A stretch of 58,699 bases of DNA from Elusimicrobiota bacterium (GTDB lineage: Bacteria; Elusimicrobiota; Elusimicrobia; UBA1565; UBA9628): assembly GCA_016182905.1 (NCBI GenBank), contig JACPFR010000059.1:1-58699 (forward strand), read 5' to 3'. A model generated the notes under the pieces. That model was not told the origin of the DNA and made no database searches. It saw only the letters and a program-made list of their open reading frames with translations. Shown here piece after piece: positions 40,798 through 48,134 of the stretch. The translations under genes and the position numbers were made by a program. The stretch's first letter is position 1. The number at the start of each line of letters is the position of its first letter.

Positions 40798-41577
40798 CTA
40801 CTTCGAGGCCAGGATCCGGGAGATGACCTTGTCGAACTCCGAGACCGGGTAGGCGCCGCGCAGCGGGACGCCGTTGATCAGGTAGGCCGGCGTGCCCTCG
40901 ATGCCGAACCCCTTGGCCTCCTTGATGTCGGCCTCGATCTTGTTCTTGACCGCGTCGCTCTTGGCGTCCTTGGCCGCCTTCGCGACGTCGAGGCCGAGGT
41001 CCTTGGCGAGGGCCTTGAAGTACTCCTCGCCGAGCTTGCTCTGGTTCTCGAACAGCGTGTCGTGGAACGTCCAGGCCTTCTCCGGGGACTGCAGGTACAG
41101 GGCCTCGAACCACTGGGCGGCGGGCATGGCCATCGGGTGGAAGTTCAGGGGGAAGTTCTTGAACACCACGCGCAGCTTGTCGCCATGGGTCTTGCGCAGC
41201 TGCTCGAGGTTCTTGAAGCCCTGGGTGCAGTAGGGGCACTGGAAGTCGGAGTACTCGACGATGGTGATGGGGGCGTCCGCCTTGCCGCGCGCGCGCGCGG
41301 CCGGGCCGAGGTCCGGCTTCAGCGGGTTCTTGAACGCCTTGTCGCGCTCCTCGGCCTCGAGACGGGCCTCCTCGCGGGCCTTGCTGCGCTGGTAGTCCTG
41401 CTGGGACTCGACGACGAACTCGAAGAACTTCATCTTGTCGGCCTTCTTCAGCGCCGAGAGGACGAGGTCGGGGTTGGCCTCGAGGGCCTTCTTGAGGTCC
41501 TCGCGGGAGATCTCCGCGGCGGCGGGCACGGCGAGCAGCACGGAGAACAGCAAGGTCGCGATGCAGGCGAGGTTCAT
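40798..41577 (-). CDS. DsbA-family thiol:disulfide protein
   Basis: A 259-residue periplasmic thioredoxin-fold protein. Signal peptide to AVPAAAE, then a ~70-residue charged helical region, then DSBA-like thioredoxin with active site DFQCPYCTQG, the helical insert, and the cis-proline loop IEGTPAYLINGV. It belongs to the DsbA/DsbG-like or BdbD-like group of oxidants or reductants. GGAG lies 7 nt before the ATG at 41577. It follows a TlpA-like gene, and both lie beside the Fur-boxed apbE promoter. Confidence 0.92.
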   Translation of the reverse strand: MNLACIATLLFSVLLAVPAAAEISREDLKKALEANPDLVLSALKKADKMKFFEFVVESQQDYQRSKAREEARLEAEERDKAFKNPLKPDLGPAARARGKADAPITIVEYSDFQCPYCTQGFKNLEQLRKTHGDKLRVVFKNFPLNFHPMAMPAAQWFEALYLQSPEKAWTFHDTLFENQSKLGEEYFKALAKDLGLDVAKAAKDAKSDAVKNKIEADIKEAKGFGIEGTPAYLINGVPLRGAYPVSEFDKVISRILASK

Positions 41578-41587
41578 GAAGGGTCTC

Positions 41588-42061
41588 CTATTTTTTGAGC
41601 AGGGCCAGAATATCATTTTCGACCGCGCGGGCGTCCACCGCTCCGATCCAGCGGCGGGCGATGCGCCCCTCGGGGTCGACGAGGTAGGCGGCGGGCAGGC
41701 CGCGCACGGCGTAAGCGGCGGAGACCTTCCGGTCGGAGTACAGGATCGGGAAGGTGATCCCGTTCTCCTTGACGAACGGGGGCACGGCCGCGAGGTTCTC
41801 GTCCATGGACACGCCGAGGATGACCGGACCCTTGCCGTCGAGGCGCTCGTGAAGGGATTGCAGGTCCGGCATCTCCACGCGGCAGGTGTCGCACCAGGTG
41901 GCCCAGAAGTTGATGAGGACCGGCTTGCCCCGGTAGGAGGCGAGGCTCACGGTTTTGCCGGCGACGTCCTGCAGGACGAGGTCGGGCGCCTGGCGCGAGC
42001 CCGAGGGTTCGCCGCAGGCGGCCAGTCCGAGAACGAGGGCGGCGATGATGGTCTTGGTCAT
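41588..42061 (-). CDS. TlpA/ResA-like thioredoxin lipoprotein
   Basis: A 157-residue lipoprotein (lipobox LGLAAC) with a thioredoxin fold, active site FWATWCDTCRVEMP and cis-proline loop RGLPAAYLVDPEG. TlpA/ResA proteins reduce periplasmic disulfides, for example in cytochrome c or copper-protein maturation. P19/Fet loci normally include two thioredoxin-like genes, which are absent from the P19 operon here; this gene and its DsbA-like neighbour might fill that role (inference). A 15-bp hairpin lies 25 nt upstream. Confidence 0.92.
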   Translation of the reverse strand: MTKTIIAALVLGLAACGEPSGSRQAPDLVLQDVAGKTVSLASYRGKPVLINFWATWCDTCRVEMPDLQSLHERLDGKGPVILGVSMDENLAAVPPFVKENGITFPILYSDRKVSAAYAVRGLPAAYLVDPEGRIARRWIGAVDARAVENDILALLKK

Positions 42062-42085
42062 GGGAGGGGATGTTCGCGGGATAAG

Positions 42086-42118
42086 CCGTCCATCGCCCCC
42101 GGAGGGGGCGATGGACGG
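42086..42118. terminator. Strong hairpin between the micro-ORF and tlpA-like gene
   Basis: Perfect 15-bp arms (42086-42100 and 42104-42118) with a GGA loop. There is no U-run in the minus (gene) direction, so it could attenuate or stabilise the message between the TetR unit and the tlpA-like gene rather than end it. Confidence 0.5.
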
Positions 42119-42134
42119 TTGTTCCGTTTTCGGC

Positions 42135-42164
42135 TTAGCAGCCGCAGGGAGTCTTCGGACCCAT
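42135..42164 (-). CDS. Nine-residue Cys-rich micro-ORF
   Basis: ATG at 42164 to TAA at 42135 encodes MGPKTPCGC. A strong AGGAGG ribosome site lies 8 nt before the ATG and only ~10 nt after the TetR stop, so translation is likely if the transcript continues. It could be a leader peptide controlling the downstream hairpin and tlpA/dsbA genes, or a CxC metal-binding micropeptide. The evidence is the ribosome site and position only. Confidence 0.35.
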   Translation of the reverse strand: MGPKTPCGC

Positions 42165-42183
42165 GTGATTTCCCTCCTATTTG

Positions 42184-42780
42184 CTACGACTTATACTGCA
42201 CTAAAATCTGTTTCGCGACTTTGCCGACCCGGCCGAACACCGTCGCGTCCCGGCGCGAGCGGGCGAGCATCATCGCGCCCTCGTACAGCGCCACGACCGC
42301 CTCGGCCGTCGCGCGCGAGTCGAGCTCCGGCCGGAAGTAGCCCTTCTCCTTGCAGCGGTCGAGACAGGCGGTCAGCCCCGCGGCCCATTCGTCGAAGAAC
42401 CCCGCCACCTTCAGCCGGAACGTCTCGTCCAGATCGCTCATCTCCAAAGCGATGTTGCCCACGAAGCAGCCGGCTTTACAGCCGTTCCCATCAAAAACCC
42501 GGCCCGCCGCGGCGAACATCTCGGCGACGGCGTCCTCGGGGACGGCCTGCGCGCACACCGGCTCGACCTTGCGCGACTGGAACTCCTTGATCTTGTAATC
42601 GAGCACCGCCAGAGCCAGCTCCGACTTCGAGCCGTAATGGTGGATCAGGTTACCCTTGGTCATCCCGCACGCCTCGGCGATCTCATCCAGGCAGGCCTGA
42701 TTGTAGCCCTTGAGGTGGATGACGTGCTCCGCCTCCTGGAGGATGCGCTCTCGGACGGCTGGGTCTGCTTTTCGGGCCAT
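42184..42780 (-). CDS. TetR/AcrR family transcriptional regulator
   Basis: A 198-residue repressor. The N-terminal helix-turn-helix reads CLDEIAEACGMTKGNLIHHYGSKSELALAVLDY. The ligand domain contains several cysteines (VCAQAV, NGCKAGCF, TACLDRCKEKG), a pattern seen in electrophile- or thiol-responsive members such as AcuR/NemR. The neighbouring TlpA- and DsbA-like genes fit a thiol-stress role, which I infer. It probably represses itself through the operator at 42790-42803. Confidence 0.92.
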   Translation of the reverse strand: MARKADPAVRERILQEAEHVIHLKGYNQACLDEIAEACGMTKGNLIHHYGSKSELALAVLDYKIKEFQSRKVEPVCAQAVPEDAVAEMFAAAGRVFDGNGCKAGCFVGNIALEMSDLDETFRLKVAGFFDEWAAGLTACLDRCKEKGYFRPELDSRATAEAVVALYEGAMMLARSRRDATVFGRVGKVAKQILVQYKS

Positions 42781-42789
42781 AATTGATTG

Positions 42790-42838
42790 ACTGACCGTTC
42801 AGTTAATTAACTATACCAGGCGCGGCCGGTCCTGTCAA
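42790..42838 (-). promoter_or_regulatory. TetR promoter and operator
   Basis: On the minus strand TTGACA (42838-42833), a 17-bp spacer and TATAGT (42815-42810) are near consensus. An imperfect dyad, ACTGAACGGTCAGT (42803-42790), lies over the predicted start at about 42803 and is typical of TetR/NemR-like operators. Confidence 0.75.
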
Positions 42839-42911
42839 GCGGTTCGCGCGTAACAAAAATCGGACGGCGCCCGTCACCAGAATGTGACGCCGTCCTCCCC
42901 GTGGCCCGCGC

Positions 42912-42917
42912 TATACT
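42912..42917 (+). promoter_or_regulatory. -10 element of the YtxH gene
   Basis: TATACT with a predicted start near 42924, 27 nt before the ATG; GAGGAG serves as the ribosome site. No convincing -35 is seen. Confidence 0.5.
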
Positions 42918-42950
42918 CGGCCTGAGGATTCGATCCGAGGAGAAGAATCG

Positions 42951-43181
42951 ATGAGCCACGAAGAGAAGAAGGGGTCGTCCGCGTTCGCGTACATGGTCGG
43001 AGGCTTCGCGCTGGGCGCCGTCTGCGGCCTGCTGCTCGCGCCGAAGAAGGGCACCGAGCTGATCTCAGACATCGGCGATTGGAGCCGGGACACGAGGAAG
43101 AAGAGCCAGGACCTGCTCGCGCGGGCCAAGGAGTACCTGCCGCACCGCGAGAAGAGAGAGGCCGTCGAGTCCGAGTCCTGA
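42951..43181 (+). CDS. YtxH-like small membrane protein
   Basis: A 76-residue protein with one glycine-rich helix (FAYMVGGFALGAVCGLLLAPKKGTEL), the YtxH/gas-vesicle GvpP-like signature, followed by a charged amphipathic helix (RDTRKKSQDLLARAKEYL). Such proteins are general-stress or desiccation-associated membrane proteins of unknown mechanism. It is a single gene with its own promoter and a good ribosome site (GAGGAG). Confidence 0.85.
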   Translation: MSHEEKKGSSAFAYMVGGFALGAVCGLLLAPKKGTELISDIGDWSRDTRKKSQDLLARAKEYLPHREKREAVESES

Positions 43182-43190
43182 GGCCTCGGG

Positions 43191-43222
43191 GCGGGGCGGC
43201 CCGCGTCAGCGGGCCGCCCCGC
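43191..43222. terminator. 14-bp perfect stem between convergent genes
   Basis: The arms GCGGGGCGGCCCGC (43191-43204) and its complement (43209-43222) have a GTCA loop. The loop holds the first base pairs of the TGA stop of the epimerase gene (43208-43206). There is no T-run; it is probably a shared transcript 3' end. Confidence 0.6.
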
Positions 43223-44312
43223 TCGAGCCGGCGAGCGGGACGACGCCGACGCCGGCCTCGACGCCGGAGAGGTCGTAAAGCCCGCCGGGGCCGAAGCCGA
43301 TCCCGCGCGTGGGGCTCTTGGAAAGCCAGAGCGGCGTATCCAGATCGACGAACTTCACCCCGCCCAGCCCGGCGGCCAGATGCGCGGCCGCGCCCATCGC
43401 GAGCGGCGTCTCCACCATCCCGCCGACCATGACGCCGAGCCCCGAGGCGCGCGCGATCAGCCCGCAGTCCCAGGCCTCGAGCACGCCCATCTTCATGAGC
43501 TTGAGGTTGAGCACCTGCGCCGCGCCCGTTCGCGCGAGCTTCAGCGCGTCGGCCCGGCCGCGCAGCGATTCGTCGGCCGCGACCGGGATGCCGCTCCTTT
43601 TATGGAACGAGACGAGCCCCTTGAGATCGTCGGCCTCGGCGGGCTGCTCGAACAGCACCGGGCGGATGCCGCGCGCGCGCAGCAGGCCCACGAGCGCGAG
43701 CGAGTGCGAAGGGCCGTAGCCCTGGTTGGCGTCGAGCGTGAGCGCGGCGCGGGGATGGGCCTTCGCGACGGCCGCGACGCGGGCGGCGTCCTCCTTGGCG
43801 GCGTAGCCGACCTTGATCTTGACCACGCGCACGCCGAGGGCGCGGATGCGCTTGGCGGCGGCGAAGGCCTCGTCCGCGCTTCCCAGAGTGACGGTCACGT
43901 CGGAGACGACGCGGTCCGCGGCGCCCCCGAACAAGGTCCGCAGCGGCAGGCCCGCGCGCCGCGTCCACGCGTCAAGCAGCGCCACGCCGAGCGCGGCGCG
44001 GGCGGCGCCCCCGTGTCTCGGCAGGGACTCCTCGAGCTCCTCGAGGCGCGTCCGCCAGGAGGACGCGTCCCGGCCGAGCCAGCGCTTCCCCGCGCTCCGG
44101 ATCTGACCCTCCGACTTCGCGGCGGTCTCGCCGTTGAAGGCCGGGAACGGGGACGCCTCGCCGTAGCCGGTCGTCCCGTCGGCCAGGCGCAGGCGGGTGA
44201 ACACGGTCTCGAGCTCGGACGAGGAGCCGCCGGCGATGGCGAAGGGCGCGCTCATCGCGACGCGCACGCGGCGGGAGTCGATCGCGACGATCTCGGAGCC
44301 GCCGCGCCTCAT
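43206..44312 (-). CDS. Enolase-superfamily epimerase (dipeptide epimerase/muconate-cycloisomerase type)
   Basis: A 368-residue enzyme with an N-terminal capping domain and TIM barrel. The catalytic set is complete: KxK in VKIKVGY, Asp in TLDANQGY, Glu in FEQPAEA, Asp/Glu in AADESLRG and Lys in NLKLMKMG. The pattern fits L-Ala-D/L-Glu and related dipeptide epimerases that recycle murein peptides, but o-succinylbenzoate synthase or another subgroup cannot be excluded. The start overlaps the thioredoxin-like gene by 4 nt (ATGA). Third gene of the operon that begins at 46215. Confidence 0.85.
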   Translation of the reverse strand: MRRGGSEIVAIDSRRVRVAMSAPFAIAGGSSSELETVFTRLRLADGTTGYGEASPFPAFNGETAAKSEGQIRSAGKRWLGRDASSWRTRLEELEESLPRHGGAARAALGVALLDAWTRRAGLPLRTLFGGAADRVVSDVTVTLGSADEAFAAAKRIRALGVRVVKIKVGYAAKEDAARVAAVAKAHPRAALTLDANQGYGPSHSLALVGLLRARGIRPVLFEQPAEADDLKGLVSFHKRSGIPVAADESLRGRADALKLARTGAAQVLNLKLMKMGVLEAWDCGLIARASGLGVMVGGMVETPLAMGAAAHLAAGLGGVKFVDLDTPLWLSKSPTRGIGFGPGGLYDLSGVEAGVGVVPLAGSSGAAR

Positions 44313-45361
44313 GGAAGGGTCGTCACGACGCAGGCGTCGGAGAAGGACAGTCCGTGGACCGTCGCGCCCTGGCGGTCCGGGATCAGGAAGAGCTCGTGCG
44401 GGGTGAAGATCGAATCGCGGGTCAGGTCGTACAGCCTTGGCGAGTCGAGGGCGACGTAGCTGCGCCCGTCGTCGTCGAACTGGATGTCGCGGCCCTTGTT
44501 GCCCTCGTGCAGCCACAGGTCGTCCTGCTTGACGAAGACGCGGGTGCGCCCGGTCTCGGCGGGAGACAGGACGGCCAGCGCCTGCGCGGCGTGGTAGACG
44601 ATCCGGACGAAGGCGGACTGCGTCTTGTTGGCCTGCGCCAGGCGCAGGCCGTCGGGCTCGACGTCCCAGCGCCCGTGGTGCGCGGTCTCGCCGTCGCGCG
44701 CCTCGACGATCAGCGAGCGGCGCATCGAGATGTCCTTGTCCAGGGTCAGCGACGGCTTGACGCCCGGGCGCGCCCCGAGGCTGATCTCGGCGGTGACGGC
44801 TCCGCATTCTCGGCGGGCGGGATCGGCGACGCCGCTCGGCGGGGGAAGGGCCGAGGCGCCGATGAGGTCCGCCAGCGCCAGGCGCAGCTCCTTCTCGAAC
44901 TCCTGATAGCCGCCCTCGCCGAGGCGGTCGAAGACGATGCGCCCCCGCCGGTCGACGAGGTACAGCGCGGGCCAGCCCTCGTTGCCGTACGACTTCCAGA
45001 TCCTCCGGTCGCTGTCGAGGACGACCGGGTAATCGACGCCGTAGCGCTTGAGGAGGTTCTTGGCCCAGACCGGCTCCCGGTGGAAGTTCAGGTCCGGCGT
45101 CAGCACGCCGACCACCATGACCTGGGACAGCGCGTAGGCGTCGAACCAGGCCTTCAGCGCGGGGAGCACGCGCACCGAGTTGATCGAGGTGGGATTGACG
45201 AACGCGACCACGACGACCTTGCGTTCGCGCATGCGCGACAGCGAGAGCTGGGTCGCGTTGAGCCAGGCGCTGACGGGCGGGAACTCGGGGGCGGGGGGAT
45301 TGATCGGCCGCTCGGCGCGGGCCGCGGAGGCCGCGAGCAGCAGCAGGAGGAAAAGCCTCAC
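44309..45361 (-). CDS. Secreted thioredoxin-like protein lacking the active-site cysteines
   Basis: A 350-residue exported protein. The signal peptide is encoded from GTG 45361 (RLFLLLLLAASAARA). Residues ~30-170 have a redoxin fold like the thioredoxin domain of DipZ/NHLRC2 proteins, but the usual CINC active site reads SINS (VNPTSINSVRVLP), so disulfide exchange is not possible. The C-terminal ~130 residues match the DipZ-type C-terminal beta-domain (VRIVYHAAQALAVLSP, then VFVKQDDLWL). A single Cys pair remains elsewhere (ARRECGAV and SDACVV). It overlaps SirB1 by GTGA. Confidence 0.8.
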   Translation of the reverse strand: MRLFLLLLLAASAARAERPINPPAPEFPPVSAWLNATQLSLSRMRERKVVVVAFVNPTSINSVRVLPALKAWFDAYALSQVMVVGVLTPDLNFHREPVWAKNLLKRYGVDYPVVLDSDRRIWKSYGNEGWPALYLVDRRGRIVFDRLGEGGYQEFEKELRLALADLIGASALPPPSGVADPARRECGAVTAEISLGARPGVKPSLTLDKDISMRRSLIVEARDGETAHHGRWDVEPDGLRLAQANKTQSAFVRIVYHAAQALAVLSPAETGRTRVFVKQDDLWLHEGNKGRDIQFDDDGRSYVALDSPRLYDLTRDSIFTPHELFLIPDRQGATVHGLSFSDACVVTTLP

Positions 45362-46215
45362 CCCGGCTCCGTGTCGCGCCCGGTCAGCACGATCTCGACC
45401 AAGGTCGAGAGCCGCTCCGCGCGGTCCTGAGTTCCGTTTTTTTGGTAAATCGATATGAGGTTGCGGAGCATTCTCGCCAGGATCTCGCGCGAGCCGACGG
45501 GCTTGCCGAGCTCCGGACGCCAATCATACCCGTTGCGGACGAGCATGCGCTTGACCTCGGGCAAGGTCATCAGCTGGCCGCCGCGGAAGCAGTCCACGAA
45601 CAGCGCCGAGCCGCCTTCCTTGAACCCGGCGAGGAAATGCCCGGGCGTCCCCACGCCGTACAGCGGCAGGCGCAGCCGCCGGGCGAGCAGGAGCATGAGC
45701 ACGGTCAAGGTGACCGGGATGCCGCGGCGCGTGTCGATGACGCGCGAGAGATAGCTGTTGTCGGCGTCGTAGTAGCGGGTCTCGTTGCCCGCGAAGCCGA
45801 GGCCCTGGAACAGGTGGTTCGAGAGCCGGCGCACCGACTCCCCGATCCCCGCGTCGGCGGGCATGTCGGCCGCGACCGCGGCGGCCACCCGGTCGAGCCA
45901 GGCCCGGTAGACGGCGGCGTCGACGTCGGCGAAGCCGAAGCGCGAGATCAGCATGGCCCCGTCCTCGAGGTCGGGCAGCTTCGCCAGGGAGAGCCGCACG
46001 AAGTCCCGGCGCAGGTCCTGGAAGCGGAGCTCTCCCGCCACCGACTCGAGGCGGAGCGCCATCTCGGGCGTCGCGGCCGGGCGCAGCTCGTCGAGGTAAG
46101 GCATGATGGCCGCGCCGACGCCCAGGATCCGGCTGCGCACCAAGGCGAGGCTGGCGGGGTCCTCTTCCTCTAATAAAGTGACCAGGCTGCGCAAAGCCTT
46201 CTCATCGAGCGGCAT
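45358..46215 (-). CDS. SirB1/transglutaminase-like protein
   Basis: A 285-residue cytoplasmic protein of the SirB1 family (Transglut_core2). An N-terminal helical part is followed by the conserved block NHLFQGLGFAGNETRYYDADNSYLSRVIDTRRGIPVTLTVLML and LYGVGTPGHFLAGF. The usual transglutaminase Cys is replaced in this family, so catalysis is doubtful. It is first in an operon with the thioredoxin-like protein and the epimerase. TTGAAA-N17-TACAAT ends 7 nt before the ATG, so the mRNA is predicted to be leaderless. Confidence 0.85.
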   Translation of the reverse strand: MPLDEKALRSLVTLLEEEDPASLALVRSRILGVGAAIMPYLDELRPAATPEMALRLESVAGELRFQDLRRDFVRLSLAKLPDLEDGAMLISRFGFADVDAAVYRAWLDRVAAAVAADMPADAGIGESVRRLSNHLFQGLGFAGNETRYYDADNSYLSRVIDTRRGIPVTLTVLMLLLARRLRLPLYGVGTPGHFLAGFKEGGSALFVDCFRGGQLMTLPEVKRMLVRNGYDWRPELGKPVGSREILARMLRNLISIYQKNGTQDRAERLSTLVEIVLTGRDTEPG

Positions 46216-46221
46216 TGACGC

Positions 46222-46250
46222 ATTGTAGCGGGGGAATCAGCACTTTTCAA
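46222..46250 (-). promoter_or_regulatory. Leaderless promoter of the sirB1 operon
   Basis: On the minus strand TTGAAA (46250-46245), a 17-bp spacer and TACAAT (46227-46222). Transcription is predicted to start on the A of the ATG at 46215. Confidence 0.75.
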
Positions 46251-46305
46251 GGCTTCCCCTGTTACGGAATATGGTTGAATTCCTCGACGGTACTACGACG
46301 AGAGA

Positions 46306-48027
46306 ATGAACGCGCCCCGCCCCCACGAAGTCCTGGCCGCCCTGCGAGCCCTCGAGGACCTGGCCTCCGGCGACCCCATGAGCGTCCGCGGAGTGCTGGC
46401 GACCCTCGTGTCCATCGACGGCACGCTTGGGGACCGGCCGGGTGCCTCCTGCGTCATCGCCGACGACACCGCCGCCGGCGGCGAAGGCGTCGTGGCCGCC
46501 TCCTCGGTCCCCGAGGCCCTGCGCGGCTCCGTCGCGGGGGTCATCGAGACCCAGACGCCCGCCCTGGTCGAGATCGGCCTGACCGAGGACGACGCGATCT
46601 TCGGCCCCGGCGGCCTGTCCGGACGCGCCGACGTCTGGCTCGAGCCCATCACGGGAGACCTGCGCGAGCGCCTGCGCGAGGTCCGCGAGACCTTGCTGCG
46701 CGGCGAGGGCCTCGTCATCGAGCTCGCCCTGACCGGGGAGGGCGCCGGCCGCCGCCGCCATTTCCCGCCCGACGACCCGAGCGTGAAGGCCTGCTATCAG
46801 GAAGGCGTGCCCGAGCTCGAGGAGGAGGCCGAGCGCGGAGGCGTGCGCCGCCTGCTGCGTTTCCCGCTGATCCCGATGGGCAAAGCCCTGATCCTCGGCT
46901 CCGGAGAGGACTGCCGCCGCCTCGCCGAGCTGCTGGACCGCCTGGGGTTCGTCGTGACCGTCGCCGACCACCGGCCCGGGCGCCTTCACGGCGACGGCTG
47001 GGACCGCGCGCGCTGGCAGTTGGTCGAGGGCGGCTGGGACGCCGCCCGGACGGCCTGCCGTCCCGACCTCGACACCTACGTCGTCGTCGCCACCCGCAGC
47101 TACTCCGCCGACCTGCGCGCGCTGAAGGGCGCCGTGCCGAGCCCCGCGCGCTACGTCGGCCTCGTCGGCGCCGCCGGCCGCGCGGCCAAGCTGCTCGGCG
47201 AGCTGCGGGAGAACGGCGTCGAGCCGCGCGCGGGCGCCTTCTCCGCCCCGGCCGGCCTCGACGTCGGGGCCGAGACCGCGGAGGAGATCGCGCTCGCCGT
47301 CACCGCGGAGATCCTCGCGGTGCGCGCCGAGCGCAAGGGCGGACGCCCCGCGCGGGCCCGCGCCGCCGGGTCGTCGCCGCTGCAGCGCAAAGGCGGCATC
47401 AAGATCCCCGGGCTCGTGCTCGCCGCCGGGCGCGGCAAGCGCTTCGGCCAGGCCTCGAAGCTGCTCGCCGTCGTCGACGGCCGCCCCGTCCTGCGCCACG
47501 TCGTGGAGACCGCGCTCGCCGCGCGCCTCGACCCGGTCGTCGTCGTGCTCGGCGCCGGCGCCGAGCATGGCCTCAAGGCCATCGAGGGCCTCGACGACTC
47601 GCGACTGCGCGTGGTGTTCAACCCGGCGTGGTCCACGGGCAAGGCCTCGTCGTTCGAGGTGGGCCTGCGCGAGGTCCCGCCCGATGCCCCCGGCGTGGTG
47701 ACCTTGCTCGGCGACATGCCGCGCGTGCCCGCCTGGCTCGTCGAGCGCGTCATCGCGGAGTTCGAGCTGAAGGGCGCGCTCACCTTCCCGGTGTATCCCG
47801 GCGCCGAGGGCCCGGTCAAAGGCCATCCGACCGCCTATCCGCGTGAGCTGTTCGGCGAGATCGGCCGCCTCGTCGGCGACGACACGGCGATGTCCGCCGT
47901 GCGCGCGCATTGGAGCGAGGCGGTGAAGGTCCCGCTCGACGACGGCGGCACGCAGGCCGATATCGACACGACGCAGGACCTCGAGCTGCTCAACGTCAAG
48001 CCGGAAGTCCAGGGCCGGCTTCTTTAG
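46306..48027 (+). CDS. XdhC-MobA-like fusion for molybdenum cofactor handling
   Basis: A 573-residue fusion. Residues 1-180 are an XdhC N-terminal domain, residues 190-345 the XdhC Rossmann domain (MGKALILGSGEDCRRLAELLDRLGF, RYVGLVGAAGRAAKLL), and residues 365-560 a MobA/MocA-like nucleotidyltransferase (GLVLAAGRGKRFGQASKLLAVVDGRPVL, LLGDMPRVP). XdhC and MocA together protect and modify the molybdopterin cofactor for xanthine-dehydrogenase-type enzymes. The target molybdoenzyme is not in this window. It lies 90 bp from the divergent sirB1 gene, with a weak TACTAC -10 candidate at 46291. Confidence 0.9.
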   Translation: MNAPRPHEVLAALRALEDLASGDPMSVRGVLATLVSIDGTLGDRPGASCVIADDTAAGGEGVVAASSVPEALRGSVAGVIETQTPALVEIGLTEDDAIFGPGGLSGRADVWLEPITGDLRERLREVRETLLRGEGLVIELALTGEGAGRRRHFPPDDPSVKACYQEGVPELEEEAERGGVRRLLRFPLIPMGKALILGSGEDCRRLAELLDRLGFVVTVADHRPGRLHGDGWDRARWQLVEGGWDAARTACRPDLDTYVVVATRSYSADLRALKGAVPSPARYVGLVGAAGRAAKLLGELRENGVEPRAGAFSAPAGLDVGAETAEEIALAVTAEILAVRAERKGGRPARARAAGSSPLQRKGGIKIPGLVLAAGRGKRFGQASKLLAVVDGRPVLRHVVETALAARLDPVVVVLGAGAEHGLKAIEGLDDSRLRVVFNPAWSTGKASSFEVGLREVPPDAPGVVTLLGDMPRVPAWLVERVIAEFELKGALTFPVYPGAEGPVKGHPTAYPRELFGEIGRLVGDDTAMSAVRAHWSEAVKVPLDDGGTQADIDTTQDLELLNVKPEVQGRLL

Positions 48028-48033
48028 GCTCGA

Positions 48034-48111
48034 ACTGTTTCCGGAAACAGTATCCCGCCCTGAAAAAACTACTGATAATCACTATTCCCGGGAATAGTGA
48101 TTATCAATAGT
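48034..48111. repeat. Copy 4 of the palindromic repeat cluster, with a 44-bp palindrome
   Basis: The 18-bp perfect palindrome ACTGTTTCCGGAAACAGT (48034-48051) is followed by a 44-bp palindrome centred on CCCGGG (48068-48111). It has only one mismatched pair, and the arms contain TGATAATCACTATTCCC. It lies between convergent genes. The 44-mer is much richer in A/T than the surroundings and matches the arms at 15610-15675. Confidence 0.85.
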
Positions 48112-48134
48112 GGAGCCGTGGCGCCCGTTCAAAA

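Noticed and set aside
42135-42164. Micro-ORF as the end of a selenoprotein or a mycofactocin-like precursor
   Set aside because: There is no in-frame UGA with a SECIS-like structure and no radical SAM maturase in the window; only the short Cys peptide itself is supported.
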